Of a stretch of DNA of 64,000 bases, positions 16,834 through 25,059 are shown in pieces. A program made the translations under genes and the position numbers. Position 1 is the stretch's first letter; each line of letters opens with the position of its first letter. The notes under the pieces are model-generated. The model made no database searches. It saw only the letters and a list, made by a program, of their open reading frames with translations, and was not told the origin of the DNA. Source of the stretch: Ligilactobacillus faecis (GTDB lineage Bacteria > Bacillota > Bacilli > Lactobacillales > Lactobacillaceae); NCBI RefSeq assembly GCF_029889745.1, contig NZ_CP123639.1, positions 872,501-936,500 on the forward strand. Direction: 5' to 3'.

Positions 16834-17376
16834 ATGCAAATAAGTAATTTAGATAATTTAGTGTCGCTGTTTGAAGAAGATAAATTGAATATTTTGACTG
16901 GGAAAAATGGAAGTGGGAAAAGTACTCTCTTGGATCAGCTTGCTGGGCTCGGGGGACAAACAAGTATTTTTAGCTCTAAGAGTATTGCTTATAAATTACA
17001 AAAGAACTATTTTTTTCCAGATCTAACGGTAGCGCAGACCTTAGCATTATATGACAAAATGACTATTGATCAACAGCATAAAAAGTGGTTAGCGCAATTT
17101 TACCAAGATAATATCCAGGATAATTTAAGGGTCAAGATGGGAAATCTGTCAGGTGGACAACAACAACTTGTTTTAGATTATGGCATACTCCTTTTGAAAC
17201 GAGATGTTTATTTGTTGGACGAACCATTAACGGGAATAGACGAAAAAAATGCCAGATCGTTATATGAAATTTTTGTAGACATAGCCCAGTCTAAAGATAA
17301 AATGGTCATCGTCGTTGAGCACGATCGAAACATCATTGATACTTATAAGTCTGTGGCTAATATTATCACGCTATGA
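16834..17376 (+). CDS. ABC transporter ATP-binding protein of the lanthipeptide locus
   Basis: A compact 180-residue ATPase: Walker A GKNGSGKST, Q-loop region (YKLQKNYFFPDLTV), signature NLSGGQQQLVLDY, Walker B DVYLLDEPLTG and the switch His in VIVVEHDRN. All ATP-site motifs are present, but it is about 20-50 residues shorter than usual at the N-terminus, where the first beta strands are reduced. RBS GTAGGGGATC. Last gene of the lanthipeptide operon; probably exports the product or gives immunity with the permease before it. Confidence 0.88.
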   Translation: MQISNLDNLVSLFEEDKLNILTGKNGSGKSTLLDQLAGLGGQTSIFSSKSIAYKLQKNYFFPDLTVAQTLALYDKMTIDQQHKKWLAQFYQDNIQDNLRVKMGNLSGGQQQLVLDYGILLLKRDVYLLDEPLTGIDEKNARSLYEIFVDIAQSKDKMVIVVEHDRNIIDTYKSVANIITL

Positions 17377-17401
17377 AGCAATAGTGGTAGGTGTGTAGAT
17401 T

Positions 17402-18289
17402 TTGATATATTTAAAAAACAAAAACGATCTTTCTTGGGAACAGATCCTTATCGCATTACAGAAAAATAACAAGGAGATCTTATACACTGTTTGGGCTGAT
17501 CAAACGTTAATATTTGCTTTAGATACGGGGAAAGTCCACTTGTTTAAAATGGACTATGATGCAAAGGGAAATAAATTTAGGGTCCGTCTTATTGAAGGGT
17601 CAAAAATGTCTACTGAAGAGTGGGATCTAGTAGCGGAATATGTCCGCCATTGGTTTGATCTAGAATATTCGCTCGTTGATTTTTACGCTTATTTCCAAAA
17701 CGACCCTTTATTACGTCCGCTTTTGGAAAAATATCGTGGTCTGCCTTTGATCGGAACTCCAAGGTTGTATGAGGCATTGACTTGGGGGATCATTGGACAA
17801 CAGATCTCTTTACCTGTTGCGTATCAGATAAAAGCAAGGTTTGTCCAAAAATATGGTCAAAAGATCAGCTATAAGGGTAAGGAATATTGGACTTATCCGC
17901 ATCCTGGATCTGTGCAAAACGCTACGCTCGATGAATTAGCAAGTCTGGGGTTACCAAAAACAAGAGCGCAATATCTTGCAAATGTTACGGAAGCGTTCTT
18001 AACAGGAAAGTTAGATGAGAGAGTTATTTCTCGACTCGAATTTTCTGAGGCACAGCAATTATTGCTCTCACTAAAGGGAGTCGGACCTTGGACTGCTGGC
18101 GTGGCACTCATGAGCTCACTGCGTTTCCCTAATGTTTTTCTCACCACCGATGCCAAATTGCTCAATGGCTTAAAGAAGCTTTTTCAAACAGCTAAACGCC
18201 CAGAGCAAGCTCAACTTACTAAGTTAAAAGAAGTATGGGGGGCTCATGCTTCACATGTGATCTTTTATATTTGGCAAGATGCTTGTTGA
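17402..18289 (+). CDS. DNA-3-methyladenine glycosylase II (AlkA-like)
   Basis: A 295-residue base-excision repair enzyme of the HhH-GPD superfamily. The helix-hairpin-helix LKGVGPWTAGVALM and the following VFLTTDAKLLNGLKKLF, which carries the catalytic Asp, are clear. IPLPLIGTPRLYEALTWGIIGQQIS-like sequence (LIGTPRLYEALTWGIIGQQI) marks the start of the catalytic domain near residue 120; about 110 N-terminal residues form the AlkA beta domain. It removes alkylated bases from DNA. Start is TTG 17402 with GGTAGGTG ahead. Ends at a shared bidirectional terminator. Confidence 0.9.
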   Translation: MIYLKNKNDLSWEQILIALQKNNKEILYTVWADQTLIFALDTGKVHLFKMDYDAKGNKFRVRLIEGSKMSTEEWDLVAEYVRHWFDLEYSLVDFYAYFQNDPLLRPLLEKYRGLPLIGTPRLYEALTWGIIGQQISLPVAYQIKARFVQKYGQKISYKGKEYWTYPHPGSVQNATLDELASLGLPKTRAQYLANVTEAFLTGKLDERVISRLEFSEAQQLLLSLKGVGPWTAGVALMSSLRFPNVFLTTDAKLLNGLKKLFQTAKRPEQAQLTKLKEVWGAHASHVIFYIWQDAC

Positions 18290-18301
18290 CCTTCTAGATG
18301 A

Positions 18302-18345
18302 AAAAACAAGTCCTTCCTCATTTTTTGGAAGGACTTGTTTTTTTA
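18302..18345. terminator. bidirectional terminator
   Basis: AAAAACAAGTCCTTCC / GGAAGGACTTGTTTTT, a 16-bp stem with A and T tracts on the two sides, lies between the convergent AlkA gene and the ABC exporter fragment. Confidence 0.9.
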
Positions 18346-18840
18346 TTTTCCAAGTTTATCTAAAGCCAGTGTCTTATCAAAGAGGGCTTGTTCGGCAGAA
18401 CTCAATTTATGTGCGATCTCGATCACAGTTCCATTGAAAGTTGCGATCGCATTTTTATGGATCATCTCAGATAACTGTGGATCTAAAGCCGATGTTCCTT
18501 CGTCTACAAGTAACAATGGACGTTCTTGCAACAAAGCACGGGCTAATTCGATCCGTTGCTTTTGCCCGCCAGAAAGATCAGCCCCAGCAGGTCGTAACTG
18601 TGCGTCGAGCCCGCGTTTAGCAACGAGTTCTTCTAGACCAGTCAAAGCGATGACTTGTGCTAACTTTTCCTGGGAAATATCTTTACCTAAGCAGAGATTG
18701 AAACGTAAAGTATCGGCAAAGATCCGAGGTTCTTGGGCGACATGAGCGAAGTAGGCATGGGTCGTTTTAGGATCAACAGTTTGACAGTTGAGCTCATATG
18801 TACCTTTATCTGGTGTCAACTCACCTAATAAGACTGTCAA
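18343..18840 (-). pseudogene. ABC exporter, C-terminal ATPase part (split by IS605-type element)
   Basis: The minus strand encodes LTVLLGELTPDKGTYEL, the signature DLSGGQKQRIELARALLQE, Walker B PLLLVDEGTSALD and the switch HKLSS: the ATPase domain after Walker A of a type IV ABC exporter. Walker A itself lies on the other side of the insertion at 20840. Joining ..GFGKTTL to LTVLLGEL restores a continuous frame of 519 residues. A frame continues into the IS end with an in-frame ATG, but translation of this half alone would not give a working transporter. Confidence 0.9.
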
Positions 18841-19010
18841 CCACCACTGACTAAAGTCAATGGCTTGTGAGCCGAAAATCCTCGTGGATTTCAGACCACA
18901 ATTTGCGTAGATAGGGACAACTTGCTTGACCAACCAAGGTTGCAATCAAGTAGCGGTCGTCTAATTACCAACGCCTTTTATGTCCCCAGGTTGCCATAGG
19001 GACAGATAAG
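18841..19010 (-). ncRNA. probable omega-RNA region of TnpB
   Basis: In IS200/IS605 elements the RNA guide scaffold overlaps the 3' end of tnpB and runs to the right end (family knowledge). Here that is the minus-strand stretch after the tnpB stop, ending in the subterminal hairpin. The guide would be the next bases outside the element, GACAGTCTTATTAGGTGAGT of the ABC exporter gene. Position is inferred from the family, not from a structure I could compute. Confidence 0.4.
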
Positions 19011-20261
19011 CTAGGATAATTTAGCAATTCCCTTATCCAGAATATTTTTAGCTGCATTCCAATCACGAATATGATGAATACCACAGTTCGGACACGTCCA
19101 TTTTCGATCAGCTAACGTTAGTTTGTTCGTGCCATTAGTACCCATCACAAAGCCACAATTGTGACATGTTTGTGTAGTATTTCTTGGGCTGATTGTGATA
19201 AATTGTCGACCATATAGATCTGCTTTATAAGCCAACATGCCGAGAAAGGAACGCCAGCCAACGTCAGAAATACTAAGCGCTAAAGCATGATTCTTGAGCA
19301 TATTCTTACTACGCAACTCCTCAGCTACTACTAAATCGTGGTTCTTGATTAGTGCAGTAGAGATTTGTTGGAGAAAATTATGTCTTTGGTTCATTACTTT
19401 GGCATGGAGTTTAGCAACTAACAAGCGTTGCTTTTGATAATTTTTACTATCGCGTAAAGAACGATGTTCTTTTTTGACACGCCGTTGTCGTCTAGATAGA
19501 ATACGCTGTTCTTTAGCTAATTTACCTTTAATAGTGCGATAATATCGTGGATTAGGAACTGTGTTACCTTCATTATCGGTTAAGAAATTATCAGTATTAA
19601 GATCAATTCCAATATGTCCGTGATTAGCCTTGGACACTTTAACAAAAGGTTCATCTGAAGCTAGTTGCATTGATAGAAAGAAGTGATCCGCTGGATCTTT
19701 AGTCAATGTCACAGTACCAATTCTAGTCTCACACATTCTCCTCAAGAGACGTGCTTGGGAACCGGCAACACGTAACAATCCTATTTTAGGTACTTTGATA
19801 TGGCTATTATCTAGAAAACATACTGTACCGTTAGTTAGCAACGCAGTCTTTTGCCCTGGGTATTGACAATTGGTTTGATAACGCCAGCGATAACTCTTTC
19901 GATGAAATTTAGGAACACCAGCAGTGTGAACCTTCCGAAAGGCATTCCAAGCTTTTCGGTAGTTCTGAATGGCATTAGCTTTCGCCAAACTGTCAATTCG
20001 TTTATCTTCTAAAAATTGATAGTGATTAGACATTTGTTTAGCGTTTTGACGCATAGTTAGTTGCTTAATACGCTCCTGGACTGTGTCAATCGGTAACTTA
20101 ACTCTGCGAAGTTGCATCAGTTCCTTACCGATCGCAACCATTTCGTTATAGATAAAGCGACTAGCGTCACTGTTAATTTTAATCAACTGCTTTTGTTGGT
20201 CACTAGGGTAGCAACGCATTTTCAGGCCATAATGATATTGCATTTTCGCCATTGACTTCAT
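19011..20261 (-). CDS. tnpB: TnpB RNA-guided endonuclease (IS605 OrfB)
   Basis: A 416-residue TnpB. N-terminal YGLKMRCYPSDQQKQLI is the OrfB helix-turn-helix. RuvC-like residues are GIDLNTDNF (Asp), VVAEELRSKNM (Glu) and IRDWNAAKNIL (Asp); the zinc ribbon is CHNCGFV..WTCPNCG. All appear intact. ATG 20261 has AAGGAGGTGG in front; a longer frame to 20309 lacks an RBS. TnpB is a guide-RNA-directed DNA nuclease that helps retain the element after excision. It is divergent from tnpA with a 74-base gap. Confidence 0.95.
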   Translation of the reverse strand: MKSMAKMQYHYGLKMRCYPSDQQKQLIKINSDASRFIYNEMVAIGKELMQLRRVKLPIDTVQERIKQLTMRQNAKQMSNHYQFLEDKRIDSLAKANAIQNYRKAWNAFRKVHTAGVPKFHRKSYRWRYQTNCQYPGQKTALLTNGTVCFLDNSHIKVPKIGLLRVAGSQARLLRRMCETRIGTVTLTKDPADHFFLSMQLASDEPFVKVSKANHGHIGIDLNTDNFLTDNEGNTVPNPRYYRTIKGKLAKEQRILSRRQRRVKKEHRSLRDSKNYQKQRLLVAKLHAKVMNQRHNFLQQISTALIKNHDLVVAEELRSKNMLKNHALALSISDVGWRSFLGMLAYKADLYGRQFITISPRNTTQTCHNCGFVMGTNGTNKLTLADRKWTCPNCGIHHIRDWNAAKNILDKGIAKLS

Positions 20262-20335
20262 TTGATTCCACCTCCTTAATTGATATAATGATATTGTATC
20301 ATATGTCAATGATAATAAATATAGGGGTAAATAAA

Positions 20336-20809
20336 ATGAGTAAAGATAAAATCAAAGACGCAGTATATACCAGACGATATATCTATAACTTCCATTTCCA
20401 TCTAATTTGGGTTACTAAATATCGTCATAAAACTTTTACTACTGATGAGTTATCAAACGAAATGAAGGATATCCTATGGCAAGTAGCCGAGGATAACGAA
20501 ATCTTAATCGAGAAAATGGAAGTTATGCCTGACCATGTTCATGTCTTAATTAGCTTTCCGCCTAGCAAGGCACCGACTAGCGCCATCAAAGCGCTCAAAG
20601 GCAGAAGTGCCTTTATTTTCTTACGTCGACACCCGGAAATTCGGCAGTCCCGATACTGGGGTGGTCATTTATGGTCGCCTAGTTACTACATGAGCACATT
20701 AGGTAATATGAGTAAAGAAGTAGTTGAGAAATATATAAACGATCAAAAATACAATGAGATGAAAAAGCTCCTTACGGAGCTTGATAGGGCCTATCCATCC
20801 CATGACTAA
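20336..20809 (+). CDS. tnpA: IS200/IS605-family Y1 transposase TnpA
   Basis: A 157-residue HUH transposase. MPDHVHVLISFPP holds the His-hydrophobic-His pair and the tyrosine nucleophile lies in VEKYINDQKY. Length is normal. ATG 20336 follows ATAGGGG; an earlier in-frame ATG at 20252 would overlap the tnpB start region. The stop codon lies inside the end hairpin of the element. It appears functional. Confidence 0.95.
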   Translation: MSKDKIKDAVYTRRYIYNFHFHLIWVTKYRHKTFTTDELSNEMKDILWQVAEDNEILIEKMEVMPDHVHVLISFPPSKAPTSAIKALKGRSAFIFLRRHPEIRQSRYWGGHLWSPSYYMSTLGNMSKEVVEKYINDQKYNEMKKLLTELDRAYPSHD

Positions 20810-20839
20810 AGTCACGGGATTTCCGGCTGAATCTCATCA

Positions 20840-21903
20840 AAGAGCGTTGTCTTTCCAAAGCCAGATGGGGCAGTCCACAAGATTTTTTCGTTTTTAGCAA
20901 CTTGCAGATCAAGACCATGATAAAGATCTTTGTAGCTCACTTGTTTTAAGGCAAGTGAATCAAAGTTTGGAGCAGTAGGCAGATCAGGCGTTTGGAGCGT
21001 ATCTTTGGCAGTCAAATACTTTTGATAGATCGGGTCGGTCGTTTTGAGTGTATTGAGTGTCGACAAGATCGACATCAAAGGATTCGTAAAACTATTTGAA
21101 AGCTGTGTGATCATCAAGAAAACCCCTAGTGTGATCTGGTGTTGCATCGTTAAATAAACGCCCAACAAAAAAGGAATTATGATCGTTGTGATCAAAGCTG
21201 TTCCAACGACGATCTCATTTGTATAACCAATATAGGCTTTCATTTTGCGAAGTGCTTCTTCGAGACCAACGATTGGCTTTTCCATCTTAGTTGAAAAGAG
21301 TTTACGGACATCATAGAGTTTGACGACTGTGATGTTTTTAAGCAGTTCATCGATTTTAGCTGTATATGTACTGTTGCTTTCTTGCCAAGCAACGGAATTA
21401 GCTTTGATCTTTTTTTGGAAAAGTCGTTGTAATGCTACTGGTAGAAGCGAAGTCAAAAAGTAGACGAGCGTTAGCAAAAAATTTCCTACAAGAGCGGCGA
21501 TCAAAGCTGTCAAAAATTCAAGTGCATATATCGTGATGTTTAGTTGACCTTCGATCCGAGCTGTTTCGAGTTGTTTGAGATCATTGGTCAAATAAGATAC
21601 ATCAAGCTGAAGTTCGTTATCCGTTCCTAGTAGATAAGCAACTAGATCATTTTTAAATGTAACATTGACTTCTTTTAATAGTGCAGCGCGCACTTTTTGG
21701 TAACCAAAATTCAGTAGGGTAAAGACTAAGATCCCCCCGACAGATAGTAAGGATAAGGAAAAGAGTCCTTGGTAACTTTTTGTTTGGGCTAAGTTGATAT
21801 AACGCCCGACGATATATGCGACAAAAACAGACTCTAAAGCTTTCGTAAAAGCTAAAACAAAGAATAAAAAGCTATTGCTTTTGGAACAGTATTTATAAAA
21901 CAT
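20840..21903 (-). pseudogene. ABC exporter, N-terminal membrane part (split by IS605-type element)
   Basis: The minus strand encodes about 300 residues of a six-helix exporter membrane domain beginning MFYKYCSKSNSFLFFVLAFT, then the start of the ATPase with KILWTAPSGFGKTTL (Walker A). At 20839 the frame enters the IS and stops after nine foreign residues (stop at 20812-20814). The rest of the ATPase is at 18343-18840. The parent protein would have 519 residues, slightly short for the CydC/MsbA-like group. RBS is a GGGGGG tract. It is divergent from the three small paralogues at 22057, so it may have belonged to the same Rgg-linked unit. Confidence 0.9.
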
Positions 21904-21966
21904 AAATTTTTTCCCCCCCTTTTAAATATAGATGTTATAGTAACACTAAAAATGCCGTTGCCCACA

Positions 21967-22017
21967 TTTTTGGCAAATTTGCCAAAAAGTAATTTTTCTG
22001 CTTTTCTCTGCTATACT
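21967..22017 (+). promoter_or_regulatory. palindromic operator next to an extended -10 promoter
   Basis: A perfect 22-bp palindrome (core TTGGCAAATTTGCCAA extended by three A/T on each side, 21967-21988) lies just upstream of where a -35 box would be for the extended -10 TGCTATACT (22009-22017). That is the position of activator sites such as Rgg boxes. The divergent ABC exporter gene starts on the other side. The Rgg-like regulator at 23207 is the obvious candidate to bind. Confidence 0.65.
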
Positions 22018-22056
22018 AGAGACACCAAATATCTTTATAAGAAAGCGTTGATTTAG

Positions 22057-22404
22057 ATGACAGTAGATAAAGACGTTTTACAAAAAGTAGAAAAGCAATT
22101 CCTGTTAGAAGCAGCCCTCTCAGAATTGGCTGCCTTGTTAGGGCACACACTATGTGATCCGCTCTCTTCTGAATTATTTTGCTTAGAGAGTGGTCTGTCT
22201 CTAGCAAAGCGTGACAAAGTGGTGCATTATTTACAAAGTCTAGTTCCGACGACTTCAGAGATCAAATTGGTCACATTGAAAAGAAGCGTACTGAAATTAG
22301 TGCCTGAACTTTCAAATTATGCTGATCCTGTCTTTAACGGCTTACTCAAAATCTTAATAAAAGAATTTGCAATAGAGTTAAATATCTTAGGGCTAAAAAG
22401 TTAA
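22057..22404 (+). CDS. unknown small protein, paralogue 1 of 3
   Basis: I do not recognise the family. It is a 115-residue protein without signal peptide or membrane segment. It shares with the next two genes the pattern L..aL.ELA...GHT..xPLSs.lFCL(E/D)..L...(R/H)D.. in the first half and LVP......pvFn.mlKi(l/f)iKeF.(i/l)eL.iLgL at the C-terminus. Helical content is probably high. The RBS is poor (AAGAAAG at an unfavourable distance). It is the first gene after the palindrome and promoter at 21967-22017 and may be controlled by the Rgg regulator downstream. Functions such as immunity or signalling are guesses. Confidence 0.7.
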   Translation: MTVDKDVLQKVEKQFLLEAALSELAALLGHTLCDPLSSELFCLESGLSLAKRDKVVHYLQSLVPTTSEIKLVTLKRSVLKLVPELSNYADPVFNGLLKILIKEFAIELNILGLKS

Positions 22405-22428
22405 ATGCTTTAAAAAGGGGGGAAAACG

Positions 22429-22773
22429 ATGGACATAAATGAATGTATTTTAGCCAAATTAGCCACTCAAGATCGTCTGGAAAAAGCGCTTCGAGATCTA
22501 GCGCACGTAATGGGGCATACTAAAGCAACACCTCTTTCAACGAGCTTATTTTGTTTAGATTTTGACTTGGGGATCGAAGAACATGATCAGATCATGTGCT
22601 ACTTGAGTCGAATAGCAGAAAAACGCCAAGTGCGCTCACTGTTTGCAGTAAAAGCAGAGCTAAATACGTTAGTTCCTAAAACAAAAAATTTTTCTGAGCC
22701 AACGTTTAAAGCGATGCTCAAGATCTTTATAAAGCAATTTGAGCTTAAATTGCACATTCTAGGACTCGAATAG
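22429..22773 (+). CDS. unknown small protein, paralogue 2 of 3
   Basis: A 114-residue protein homologous along its length to its two neighbours: LEKALRDLAHVMGHTKATPL, STSLFCLDFDLGIEEHD, and the C-terminal PTFKAMLKIFIKQFELKLHI block. The conserved GHTK.TPLS..FCLD motif, with an invariant His and Cys, is the best family marker. It has a much better ribosome site (AAAGGGGGGAAAACG) than paralogue 1. It lies 24 bases after paralogue 1 and 8 before paralogue 3, so the three form one operon. No family assignment. Confidence 0.75.
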   Translation: MDINECILAKLATQDRLEKALRDLAHVMGHTKATPLSTSLFCLDFDLGIEEHDQIMCYLSRIAEKRQVRSLFAVKAELNTLVPKTKNFSEPTFKAMLKIFIKQFELKLHILGLE

Positions 22774-22781
22774 GTGAAATT

Positions 22782-23144
22782 ATGACAACAGTTGATGAAT
22801 ATATCCTTTCAAGGGTGTCTTCAAGTGAACTACTAGAAGTAAGTCTCTTAGAACTGGCTCGCCTCAAAGGACATACAAAAGAAACGCCACTTTCTAGCGC
22901 TATCTTTTGTTTGGATGTGGGACTAACACTTACTGAGCGGGACAAATTATTTGAAAAATTACGCTCCTTAGCTAAAAGGCCAACAGTGCTAGCTGAAGCT
23001 ACGTTAAAAAAAGAGTTGGGGACAGTCGTGCCTAAAGTTTTGACATTGCCAACAGCTGTTTTTTACGGAATGGTCAAGGTCTTTGTAAAAGAAGCCAAAC
23101 TTGAATTGGATGTTGTAGTATCTGATGGATCAACTCAGAGTTGA
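22782..23144 (+). CDS. unknown small protein, paralogue 3 of 3
   Basis: A 120-residue member of the same family: VSLLELARLKGHTKETPLSS, then AIFCLDVGLTLTERDKLFEK and a C-terminal TAVFYGMVKVFVKEAKLELD. It diverges at the very end (VVVSDGSTQS). Tandem triplication with divergence, but retention of GHT, PLSS and FCLD, implies selection on each copy. Last gene before the Rgg-like regulator, which starts 62 bases downstream. Confidence 0.75.
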   Translation: MTTVDEYILSRVSSSELLEVSLLELARLKGHTKETPLSSAIFCLDVGLTLTERDKLFEKLRSLAKRPTVLAEATLKKELGTVVPKVLTLPTAVFYGMVKVFVKEAKLELDVVVSDGSTQS

Positions 23145-23206
23145 ATTCGGGCATTTTTTGTTATAACCTGAGCAGTGAGAATAAAAGAAAGGTTTGGGGA
23201 AAATGA

Positions 23207-24004
23207 ATGAGTTGTGGGGCATTAGTACGTAAAATTCGCTGTTCGAAGCGGATGACTTTACAAAAAACAGCTAAAAATGTCATCTCGCCTTCTACTTTAG
23301 CCAAATTTGAACGTGGGGAATCAAGTTTGTCAGTCGAGAGTTTTTTAGCGATCTTACAAAATCTACATATTTCGTTACATCAGTTTGCATTTTTTTATGA
23401 AAATGAGCAGATCAAGCGCTCTGAAGAATTTTGGCGTTGTTATCGCGAACACACTTTACCGAAAGCTCAGGTCGAGATCTTAAAAGCTAGCGAAAATAGG
23501 CGGGGATTTAAATATCAACTAAAAACTGCTTACAATGCTGAGCGAACTGAGGCAGACGTCATGTGCTTCAATGAGTATTTTTTTGAAGTTGAAGTTTGGT
23601 CTTTGGATGAATTAAAATTGCTCGCTTTTAAAGCCGACCTCTTGCATATCCAAAGTTTAGAGCGCTGTCGTTTCGTACTAGAAGAACAAGTGCTAAAAGG
23701 GACATATGATGGCGCTTATTTAGCCGAAGTATATGAGGCGCTCTTAAGTTTATACGGGGCGTTATTAGTCAAAAAACAGCACTTTAGACCGCGAAAAGAA
23801 GTCTATGAGTATATCCAAGCGCTAGATCTAAAATATTTATGGTATCAACACTGGCTGAGTCTATTGTTGTTATTGAATGATTCGATCTGTGAAAAAGAAA
23901 TGCTTGGTTTGAAACCGATAGTCGAGTCGTTTTTATGCTCGCCTTTTCAAAAAGCGCCTAGCTGTGTCGAACGTGTCCTCGAATGTTTAGGTTTTAGCAA
24001 GTGA
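23207..24004 (+). CDS. Rgg/GadR/MutR-family transcriptional regulator
   Basis: A 265-residue regulator. The N-terminal helix-turn-helix reads LVRKIRCSKRMTLQKTAKNV then ISPSTLAKFERGESSLSVES; the rest is a helical repeat domain typical of Rgg proteins (usual length 270-300), which bind short hydrophobic peptides. ATG 23207 follows AAAGGTTTGGGGA; an out-of-frame ATG at 23203 ends after nine codons. No pheromone gene is evident beside it. It probably acts on the palindrome upstream of the three paralogues (inference from position and symmetry). Confidence 0.85.
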   Translation: MSCGALVRKIRCSKRMTLQKTAKNVISPSTLAKFERGESSLSVESFLAILQNLHISLHQFAFFYENEQIKRSEEFWRCYREHTLPKAQVEILKASENRRGFKYQLKTAYNAERTEADVMCFNEYFFEVEVWSLDELKLLAFKADLLHIQSLERCRFVLEEQVLKGTYDGAYLAEVYEALLSLYGALLVKKQHFRPRKEVYEYIQALDLKYLWYQHWLSLLLLLNDSICEKEMLGLKPIVESFLCSPFQKAPSCVERVLECLGFSK

Positions 24005-24009
24005 GATAA

Positions 24010-24052
24010 TAAAATACGCCTCGCTAGTTTGACTAGCCAGGCGTATTTTTTA
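24010..24052. terminator. bidirectional terminator between rgg and scrR
   Basis: AAAATACGCCT / AGGCGTATTTT flank an inner GCTAG/CTAGC stem; A-rich and T-rich sides serve both convergent genes. Confidence 0.9.
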
Positions 24053-25045
24053 GTTCAATTTAAAAGTCGAATTGCGACGTAAGAAAGTGACTGGTAAAGT
24101 GTATTGCATTTGTTTGAGCGGTTCTTTTGGTTGGGCGATCCGCTCTTTTAAAACATTTACAAGCAACAAAGCGATATCTTCGATCGGTTGCACGATCGTT
24201 GAAAGTTCAGGGTGGTAGATCTGAACGAGTTTTGTTCCATCAAAACCAGTGACTTTGAGTTGCTCGGGGATCTTGATCTGTAGCTCTTTAGCTGCTTGTA
24301 AGACTAAGATCGCCGTCAGATCATCGGTACAAACGATCCCGTCAGCCACACTTTCACTTAAAAGTTTTTTGATCGAAAAGAGCTTAAGTGAAGGTGATTC
24401 AGAAAAACTAACAGTGTGGATGTGATGCGTCAGTCCAAAGCGATCGAGCGTATCGCAATAGCCAGCTAGTCGTTGATCAGTCGGATTGCCACTTTGATGT
24501 GGGTTTCCTAGGAAATAAATGTGGCGCGCGCCGGCTGCATACAGTTCTTCGACGGCTAATTTGCCTCCAGTGTAGTTGTCACATGAAATGATCGGGATCT
24601 GATCTGAGAGTTTTCGATCAAACGAAACGATCGGCAAACCAACTTGATTGTACTCTTCGATCCCCAAGTTATGTGCTCCCGCAATGATCCCATCGACTTG
24701 GTTAGCGCTCAACATACGTAAGTATTCGCGTTCTTTATCTTTATCATTTCCGGCATTGCAAAGGATCACTTTATAGCCTTCAGCAAAGAGCTTTTGCTCG
24801 ATCATTTCAACTAGTTCTGCAAAAAATGGGTTGTTGATGCTAGGAAAGATCAAACCAACTAAGTTAGTGCTTTTTCCGTGTAACGAACGAGCTAAAGAAT
24901 TTGGTTGGTAATTGAGCTCTTTCATCGCATTCATCACATTTTCCCGCGTTTTTTGGCTGATATAACCGTAATCGTTGATCACACGTGAGACAGTTGTCAC
25001 AGAGACGCCAGCTTTTTTAGCGACATCGGTCAGTTTTGGACGCAT
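24050..25045 (-). CDS. scrR: sucrose operon repressor, LacI family
   Basis: A 331-residue LacI-family repressor. MRPKLTDVAKKAGVSVTTVS is the DNA-binding helix-turn-helix; YQPNSLARSLHGKSTNLVG is the hinge helix; the periplasmic-binding-like core follows. I chose ATG 25045, which has AGAGGTGG at good distance, over GTG 25054, which overlaps that site. It lies 14 bases after scrB, the ScrR position in Lactobacillales. It would bind the ACGTT-centred operators at 26586 and 26751 and respond to sucrose-6-phosphate or fructose (family knowledge). Confidence 0.88.
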   Translation of the reverse strand: MRPKLTDVAKKAGVSVTTVSRVINDYGYISQKTRENVMNAMKELNYQPNSLARSLHGKSTNLVGLIFPSINNPFFAELVEMIEQKLFAEGYKVILCNAGNDKDKEREYLRMLSANQVDGIIAGAHNLGIEEYNQVGLPIVSFDRKLSDQIPIISCDNYTGGKLAVEELYAAGARHIYFLGNPHQSGNPTDQRLAGYCDTLDRFGLTHHIHTVSFSESPSLKLFSIKKLLSESVADGIVCTDDLTAILVLQAAKELQIKIPEQLKVTGFDGTKLVQIYHPELSTIVQPIEDIALLLVNVLKERIAQPKEPLKQMQYTLPVTFLRRNSTFKLN

Positions 25046-25059
25046 TTTTGCCACCTCTT

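Larger units (their letters stand above)
18841..20839. mobile_element. IS200/IS605-family insertion sequence
   Basis: About 2.0 kb with divergent tnpB (minus) and tnpA (plus), the IS605 arrangement. Both ends carry subterminal imperfect hairpins with the same core on the plus strand, TGACTAAAGTCA: CCACTGACTAAAGTCAATGG at 18844-18863 and CCCATGACTAAAGTCACGGG at 20799-20818. There is no target duplication or terminal inverted repeat, as expected. The limits are set by the interrupted ABC gene: deleting this interval gives ..CTC TTG ACA GTC.. and an uninterrupted GKTTLLTVLLGEL. The limits can shift by two bases because of a shared TT. Confidence 0.9.

Noticed and set aside
18335-18745. Plus-strand frame of 136 codons
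   Set aside because: Shadow of the ABC ATPase domain on the minus strand; no RBS or family features.
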